A stretch of DNA of 64,000 nt from contig JAPPNI010000030.1 in the NCBI GenBank assembly GCA_028873865.1, forward strand, positions 21,268-85,267, read 5' to 3'. Of the stretch, positions 60,100-64,000 are shown piece by piece. A program made the position numbers and the translations under genes. Source of the DNA: Chloroflexota bacterium. Its GTDB lineage: Bacteria > Chloroflexota > Dehalococcoidia > Bin125. Numbering within the stretch: position 1 is the stretch's first letter; each line of letters starts with the position of its first letter. The notes under the pieces are model-generated. The model ran no database searches, was not told the DNA's origin, and saw only the letters and a program-made list of their open reading frames with translations.

Positions 60100-60917
60100 A
60101 TCAGGTACTCGCGGACCGGTCCGCGTTTCTTGGCGTCCGAGTTTATGGCGCGCTTCGCGTGAACCTCGTCCAACTTGAACACCTCTGACGAGTACATGGA
60201 TTTCACCTCCGGGTGACCGGAGTTTGACAGCGCCACCCTTGAGCCACGTTCCGCCAGTTCCGCTGCGGTCCTAGCAAGGCGTTCCTGTTCGTCCATCCCA
60301 AACTCTTTGGCCGTGTACGAGGTGAAATACGCCGTCTCACTCAGCGGCACATAGGGCGGATCGAAGTAGACGAAGTCGCCTGGGCCCGCCAAGCGCGGAC
60401 CGTCCGCGAAATCGGCCACCCGCAACTCCACACCCTGCAACGCCTCCGACGCCGCACGCAGATTCCCCTCATCGCAGATGGTTGGGTTGGTGTAGCGACC
60501 GTGCGGGACGTTGAAGCGGCCCTTGCTGTTGACCCGATAGAGGCCGTTGTAACAGGTCTTGTTGAGGAAGATCAGATTCGCTGCTCCACCGAGACTGCAG
60601 GTCAGCTTCTTGGCTCGGATCGTGTAGTAGTACTCGGCTCGATCCTCGGCCTCGCGGTACTTGCGTTGATGGACGGACAGCGCTCTGATCAGCCCGCCGA
60701 CGTTGTCCCGCACCTGGATGTAGGCGTTGATCAGCTCCCGGTTGCTGTCCGAGAGCACTGCCCGCTTGAAGCGGCCCTCGGCCTGCAGCGCGAAGAACAG
60801 CGCCCCTCCACCGACGAACGGTTCGTAGTAGGTCTCGATCTGTTCCGGGGCCGCCTGGAGCAACTCCGGCAGCAGGGCCGTCTTGCCGCCGGCCCACTTG
60901 AGGAAGGGCTTGGCCAT
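60087..60917 (-). CDS. D12-class DNA adenine methyltransferase (Dam/DpnM-like)
   Basis: 276 residues from ATG 60915-60917 (another ATG at 60930-60932 would add five). Motif X/I: FLKWAGGKTALLPELL and YYEPFVGGGALFFALQ; motif IV: FVYFDPPYVPLSETAYFTSY, with DPPY, close to DpnM/DpnII methylases (FNVPYGRY is matched by FNVPHGRY). This suggests N6-adenine methylation at GATC, but the target domain cannot be read with certainty. It faces the small nuclease at 59662-60099 and overlaps it by 13 bases; the DUF402 gene ends one base upstream. Confidence 0.9.
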   Translation of the reverse strand: MAKPFLKWAGGKTALLPELLQAAPEQIETYYEPFVGGGALFFALQAEGRFKRAVLSDSNRELINAYIQVRDNVGGLIRALSVHQRKYREAEDRAEYYYTIRAKKLTCSLGGAANLIFLNKTCYNGLYRVNSKGRFNVPHGRYTNPTICDEGNLRAASEALQGVELRVADFADGPRLAGPGDFVYFDPPYVPLSETAYFTSYTAKEFGMDEQERLARTAAELAERGSRVALSNSGHPEVKSMYSSEVFKLDEVHAKRAINSDAKKRGPVREYLIQSA

Positions 60918-60918
60918 C

Positions 60919-61473
60919 TCAGCCGCCGCCATTCCGGACGGACTCGATCGCCCGCTCGACCGCCGCGTCAATCCGCTGCATCAGCAGCTCGGACCTGTTC
61001 TGGTAAAGGTCGCGGGTCCAGTCGATCCGCCAGCGTTGCTCGAGGCTCAGCTGGTGCTCGGCCGTGGCCTGTTCAACTTCGTCCTCGTCCTCGATCGTCA
61101 CCTCTCCGCCTGGCCGGATCAGCGCGTCGAGCAACAGGTCGTGGAACTCGAGCGTTTCGCCGTCGAACAGCACCTGGTCGACCGTGTCGAGCCGATAGAT
61201 GCGCAGGGAGCCGTCGGGGCGATGCAACCGGTAAGCGCTGTAGGGCTTACCCGGCCACCAGACGCCCCAGCTGGTGAAACCGCTGGCTCGCGGATAGCGC
61301 TCGATCGCGCGCGGATCCTTGTCCGCCACCCAGCGGCCGACGACCAGTTGCGGCGTCGCCAGCCAGCGTTCGAGCGGGAACTCCAGTATGCGTCCGTCGA
61401 GCGCAACCTTGCGTTCAATCAGCTGTTCTCGGGGCGCGGGCGGTAACTCGACGCAGTCGGCGGACTCGCTCAT
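60919..61473 (-). CDS. DUF402 family protein (FomD/NtdP-like)
   Basis: 184 residues with the DUF402 core: FTSWGVWWPGKPYSAYRLHRPDGSLRIYRLDTVDQVLFDGETLEFHDLLLDALIRPGGEVTIEDEDEVEQA. DUF402 proteins such as FomD and NtdP hydrolyse nucleotide-linked phosphates (CMP or nucleoside di- and triphosphates) with metal ions; the Asp/Glu-rich EDEDEVEQA loop and DLLLDALIRP are characteristic. It starts at ATG 61471-61473, divergent from purA, and lies one base from the methyltransferase gene on the same strand. Confidence 0.85.
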   Translation of the reverse strand: MSESADCVELPPAPREQLIERKVALDGRILEFPLERWLATPQLVVGRWVADKDPRAIERYPRASGFTSWGVWWPGKPYSAYRLHRPDGSLRIYRLDTVDQVLFDGETLEFHDLLLDALIRPGGEVTIEDEDEVEQATAEHQLSLEQRWRIDWTRDLYQNRSELLMQRIDAAVERAIESVRNGGG

Positions 61474-61607
61474 GTGCGCAGGCTACCGCCCGCATTTTCG
61501 GTCGCGATAGCGAACTCGCACCGTGCTACGCTTGCCTGCGGATCGCGGTGGCCCTTCATTTCACCGTCGAAAAACCGTGGCGCTTGCGACAGACGAGCAG
61601 CGCCTGA

Positions 61608-62912
<1,305 letters not shown>

Positions 62913-62976
62913 CGCCCGGTTGCGCTTCCGCCTCTAATGATGGCAAGGTGAATGGTGGACGACGCGGAGGGCGGCG

Positions 62977-63510
62977 ATGTCGGAAACAGTTATCTCGATT
63001 CTCGTCTGGCTGCACGTGATCGGCGTAGCCATCTGGTTGGGCGGACAGATCGTGACCGCGGCCTGCGTCATCCCCGCCCTGCGCGCGGTTGGTGATCGCA
63101 CCATCTGGCTCTCGGCCCTGGAGGGGTTTACCCGCCGCTTCGGCCGGATCGGGATCGCTGCGATGGTGATCATCGTGATCACCGGCGGCGCGATGATCGA
63201 TCCCCGCCTCGACCAGGTCGAGAACTTCGGCGAAGACCTGTACGCCGCCCGCTGGGGGTACATCTTCGTGAGCAAGATGGCGCTCTGGGCGGTGATGATC
63301 GCGCTGATCGGCTTGCACCAGTTCGTCTTCGGCCCGCGTCAACTGGAACTGGCGCGGGAGACCGCAGACGTCGATGAGGACACCCCCGAACTGAGACGCA
63401 TCCGCAGAATCACGATCGCGCTCTCCATTTCCGGACTGCTGATGACCTTGCTCGTCGCCGGGGCCGGGGCGTTCCTCGGCAATCACAACTTCTCGATGCT
63501 GCCTTCATGA
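62977..63510 (+). CDS. CopD-like four-helix membrane protein
   Basis: 177 residues with four hydrophobic helices: VISILVWLHVIGVAIWLGGQIVTAACVIPAL (about 5-35), FGRIGIAAMVIIVITGGAMI (about 55-73), FVSKMALWAVMIALIGLHQFVFG (about 98-120), ITIALSISGLLMTLLVAGAGAFLG (about 148-172). The WLHVIGVAIWLGG and LHQFVFGPR motifs resemble CopD or DUF2269-type proteins with histidines that may bind haem or metal. The stop overlaps the ATG of the next gene by four bases (ATGA). Confidence 0.8.
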   Translation: MSETVISILVWLHVIGVAIWLGGQIVTAACVIPALRAVGDRTIWLSALEGFTRRFGRIGIAAMVIIVITGGAMIDPRLDQVENFGEDLYAARWGYIFVSKMALWAVMIALIGLHQFVFGPRQLELARETADVDEDTPELRRIRRITIALSISGLLMTLLVAGAGAFLGNHNFSMLPS

Positions 63511-64000
63511 CGCAGCAGCGAAGGCGAACGCCGCTCGTCTGGACCCTCGTCGCGCTGACGGCCATCGGCTTCGGCCTGCTGGGAGCGGCGCTGTTCCGCT
63601 CACCGGTCGGCGCGCAGGAGCCCTCGTTGCGCGCCAGTATCGCGACCTGGAAAGACAGCGACGGGATCATTGAGCTCTGCATCGATTTGCACGATGAGGC
63701 AAGAGGCGAAACGCGTATCTGCCCCGACCTGCGACGACTGAACGTCGCCGCGGTCGCCGAACGTCGCTGGTTCCGCTCGCGCGCCATCGAGATCGCCCCG
63801 AGCGTGTCGCTCTGGGTCAGGGCGCGGCGAGTCGGCGACCGCCTGGACTTCGGACTGGGAATCAGAAGCGACGGCCGCTCAAGAGGACTGCGAGCGGCGA
63901 CGTGGTTCTTCGACTGGCGGCAACGGCCCGAGAATCGCTGGCAAGGCAGTTCGTCGATCCTGTTGCCGGTGAGCGTGACCCCGTACTCGCGGCTGTGGGC
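63507..64000 (+). CDS. Exported hypothetical protein (3' end off window)
   Basis: At least 164 residues, MTQQRRRTPLVWTLVALTAIGFGLLGAALFRSPVGAQEP, with a basic start and hydrophobic stretch resembling a signal peptide or N-terminal anchor. The rest is beta-rich with LRASIATWKDSDGIIELCIDLHDEARGETRICPDLRRL, two cysteines and repeated basic residues (RRWFRSRAIEIAP). No family recognised. Its ATG overlaps the stop of the CopD-like gene, so it is likely in the same operon and may form a membrane-associated complex with it. The sequence ends at base 64000 without a stop. Confidence 0.72.
   Translation, partial: MTQQRRRTPLVWTLVALTAIGFGLLGAALFRSPVGAQEPSLRASIATWKDSDGIIELCIDLHDEARGETRICPDLRRLNVAAVAERRWFRSRAIEIAPSVSLWVRARRVGDRLDFGLGIRSDGRSRGLRAATWFFDWRQRPENRWQGSSSILLPVSVTPYSRLW

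Noticed and set aside
61500..61560. Promoter for purA around TACGCT
   Set aside because: No acceptable -35 hexamer at 16-18 bases; only the -10-like word is present.

Overview
The window is a GC-rich, tightly packed bacterial chromosome segment: about 60 protein genes, many 1-4 base overlaps of the ATGA or GTGA type, and no rRNA, tRNA, CRISPR array or transposase that I could recognise. It mixes housekeeping genes (fbp, folC, fabF, split transketolase, proA, hrcA-grpE-dnaK-dnaJ-prmA, rsmE, rho, transaldolase, pyrG, purA) with a large set of flavin- or F420-dependent oxidoreductases, acyl-CoA enzymes and HpcH/CitE-like lyases. HrcA/CIRCE control, a two-subunit transketolase, DUF3500, a BKACE enzyme, several luciferase-like monooxygenases and tandem HpaB/HsaA-like flavoproteins fit an aerobic Chloroflexota lineage (SAR202 or another Dehalococcoidia-like group) best. 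This assignment is an inference from gene content only.

Layout. 1-9.2 kb: central metabolism (fbp, folC-fabF, transketolase halves), a SWIM-type protein, ThpR, a HAD hydrolase with two small acidic proteins, and a DUF3500 protein. 9.2-19.3 kb: proA, then an accessory oxidoreductase region (MFS transporter, two PPOX flavin/F420 proteins, BKACE, three luciferase-like enzymes, Gfo/Idh) with a 549-base intergenic region carrying 10-bp periodic repeats. 19.3-31.7 kb: two complete MoxR-type clusters that converge with two bases between them. One is MoxR-DUF58-BatD-like-BatA-BatB/TPR on the plus strand; the other is MoxR-DUF58-transglutaminase-like on the minus strand. A Tat lipoprotein peptidase of family M23 follows.

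31.7-40.6 kb: rsmE, an atypical SDR, the heat-shock operon hrcA-grpE-dnaK-dnaJ-prmA behind a good sigma-70-like promoter and a perfect CIRCE operator, and a divergent ketosynthase-fold protein lacking all the catalytic residues of its family. 40.6-51.5 kb: a metallo-beta-lactamase-fold protein, a CocE-type hydrolase, rho, transaldolase, a membrane protein, a second intergenic 10-bp periodic array, pyrG with an overlapping MoaD/ThiS-like gene, and an M16 peptidase. 51.5-59.7 kb: two CitE-like genes, four tandem HpaB/HsaA-like flavoproteins (one frameshifted), an acyl-CoA dehydrogenase and a MaoC hydratase, probably a catabolic island. 59.7-61.5 kb: a small PD-(D/E)XK nuclease facing a DpnM-like adenine methyltransferase. 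61.6-64 kb: purA and two membrane or secreted proteins.

The strongest unexplained signals are: two intergenic arrays 32 kb apart with the same decamer-like repeat and phased A-tracts; a TgpA-like protein with both catalytic Cys and His changed to Tyr inside a paired MoxR locus; a ketosynthase pseudoenzyme; and a possible restriction-modification pair with a nuclease unlike known DpnII partners. No computation or database search was run. Family names come from motif recognition, and residue numbers count from the start codons chosen here.
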